A stretch of DNA of 64,000 nt from the NCBI RefSeq assembly GCF_014131695.1, contig NZ_CP036346.1, positions 2,356,001-2,420,000 on the forward strand. Reading direction: 5' to 3'. The position numbers and the translations under genes are program-made. Source of the DNA: Thomasclavelia ramosa DSM 1402. Lineage in GTDB: Bacteria; Bacillota_I; Bacilli_A; Erysipelotrichales; Coprobacillaceae. Below, piece after piece: positions 63,518 through 64,000 of the stretch; the first letter of the stretch is position 1; every line of letters starts with the position of its first letter. The notes beneath the pieces were generated by a model, which was given only the letters and a program-made list of their open reading frames with translations, was not told the DNA's origin and ran no database searches.

Positions 63518-64000
63518 ATGACCGGTGAACGAATAAAAAAATTACGTAAAGAAAAAGGCTTAACTCAAGAGCAATTAGGTAACTTACTTGGGGTTAAAAA
63601 ATCAGCCATCGCAAAATATGAAAACAATCGAGTTGAGAATTTAAAAAAGGACACGATTCAAAAACTATCTGAAATTTTTGATGTTCCTGCTTCATACTTT
63701 TTAGGAATTGACGAGAGCAATCAACCTATTATTACTGATTCAATTACTATTCCTTTATACAGTGATATTAGTTGTGGAACTGGTCTTTTTGTTGATGACA
63801 ATGTTGATGAATATATATCCTTACCTGAAACATTACTTTCACCCAGTAAAGAATATTTTTGTCAATATGCCGATGGTGACAGCATGATCAATGAAAATAT
63901 CAATCAAGGTGATTTAATTGTATTTGAAAAAAGTAATCAAATTAGAAATGGTGAGGTTGGCTGCTTTACAATCGATGATAATGTTGCTACATGTAAAAAA
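63518..64000 (+). CDS. S24 (LexA/CI-like) repressor, cut by window edge
   Basis: The first 161 codons are present. An XRE helix-turn-helix (about 5-60; RIKKLRKEKGLTQEQLGNLL, KKSAIAKYENNRVENL) is followed by a C-terminal peptidase S24 domain with the nucleophile in GDSMINENINQGDLIVFEKS. The expected catalytic lysine and cleavage-site region cannot be confirmed because the gene runs off the window; ISCGTG near residue 90 may be the cleavage region. AAGGAGTG precedes the ATG. It faces the small-peptide operon and its paired operators. Confidence 0.9.
   Translation, partial: MTGERIKKLRKEKGLTQEQLGNLLGVKKSAIAKYENNRVENLKKDTIQKLSEIFDVPASYFLGIDESNQPIITDSITIPLYSDISCGTGLFVDDNVDEYISLPETLLSPSKEYFCQYADGDSMINENINQGDLIVFEKSNQIRNGEVGCFTIDDNVATCKK

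Overview
The window is AT-rich chromosomal DNA from a low-GC Gram-positive bacterium. The promoters are housekeeping Firmicute type (TTGACA-16/17-TATAAT), ribosome binding sites are strong AGGAGG types, and a T-box leader, CIRCE elements, cre-like sites and many PTS genes with RpiR, LacI and ROK regulators are present. Gene content and protein style suggest a gut Erysipelotrichales member of the Thomasclavelia/Erysipelatoclostridium/Coprobacillus kind; that placement is inference from memory of protein style, not a search. I see no rRNA, tRNA, CRISPR array, intact insertion sequence or prophage.

Layout. 1-9.2 kb: arginine synthesis (argC-argJ-argB on the minus strand behind an arginine T-box; argG-argH on plus), with an ABC-2 exporter and an AI-2E family membrane protein between them; argF lies apart at 18.4 kb. 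9.3-16 kb: a decayed MerR regulator, an HTH-PurM fusion protein, a VanRS-like two-component system, a GH25 lysin, and a VanZ / 34-residue membrane peptide / C39-like peptidase operon. 16-31 kb: two copies of a phosphatase-RpiR pair, an orphan PTS EIIB-like protein with an unrecognised N-terminal domain, hflX, a PerR-type regulator with rubrerythrin, an Mrr-type membrane nuclease, trmL-rdgB-aroE, a ChbG-type deacetylase, and an ECF S-component plus kinase operon behind an unidentified structured leader. 32-40 kb: formate/nitrite channel, MFS permease, nadE, groESL and a MATE pump. 40-53 kb: carbohydrate region with an alpha-glucoside PTS operon, a probable allose/allulose-type PTS operon with a LacI regulator, and a second GH4 glucosidase with an RpiR regulator. 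53-64 kb: a lipoprotein, a SnoaL-PAS-GGDEF protein, an Lsa-like ABC-F protein with an attenuator leader, a ROK regulator with a second EIIB-like orphan, a decayed MarR gene, cyclase, cupin, GNAT, a LytTR-DUF3021 pair, and two tiny ORFs divergent from an S24 (LexA/CI-like) repressor cut by the window end.

How it works together. Much of the window is sugar-phosphate sensing. PTS carriers (IIBC or IICB with separate IIA) feed GH4 phosphoglucosidases or RpiB/epimerase steps. SIS-domain RpiR proteins, LacI and ROK read sugar phosphates, and cre-like sites suggest CcpA control. The two EIIB-like orphans carry the phospho-cysteine loop but have no carrier of their own, and each sits next to a sugar-type regulator, so a signalling role is the most interesting hypothesis. 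The second strong candidate is the S24 repressor with paired operators facing a membrane peptide gene.

Several regulators are broken (MerR at 9.7-10.0 kb, MarR at 60.1-60.5 kb) while their likely operators remain.
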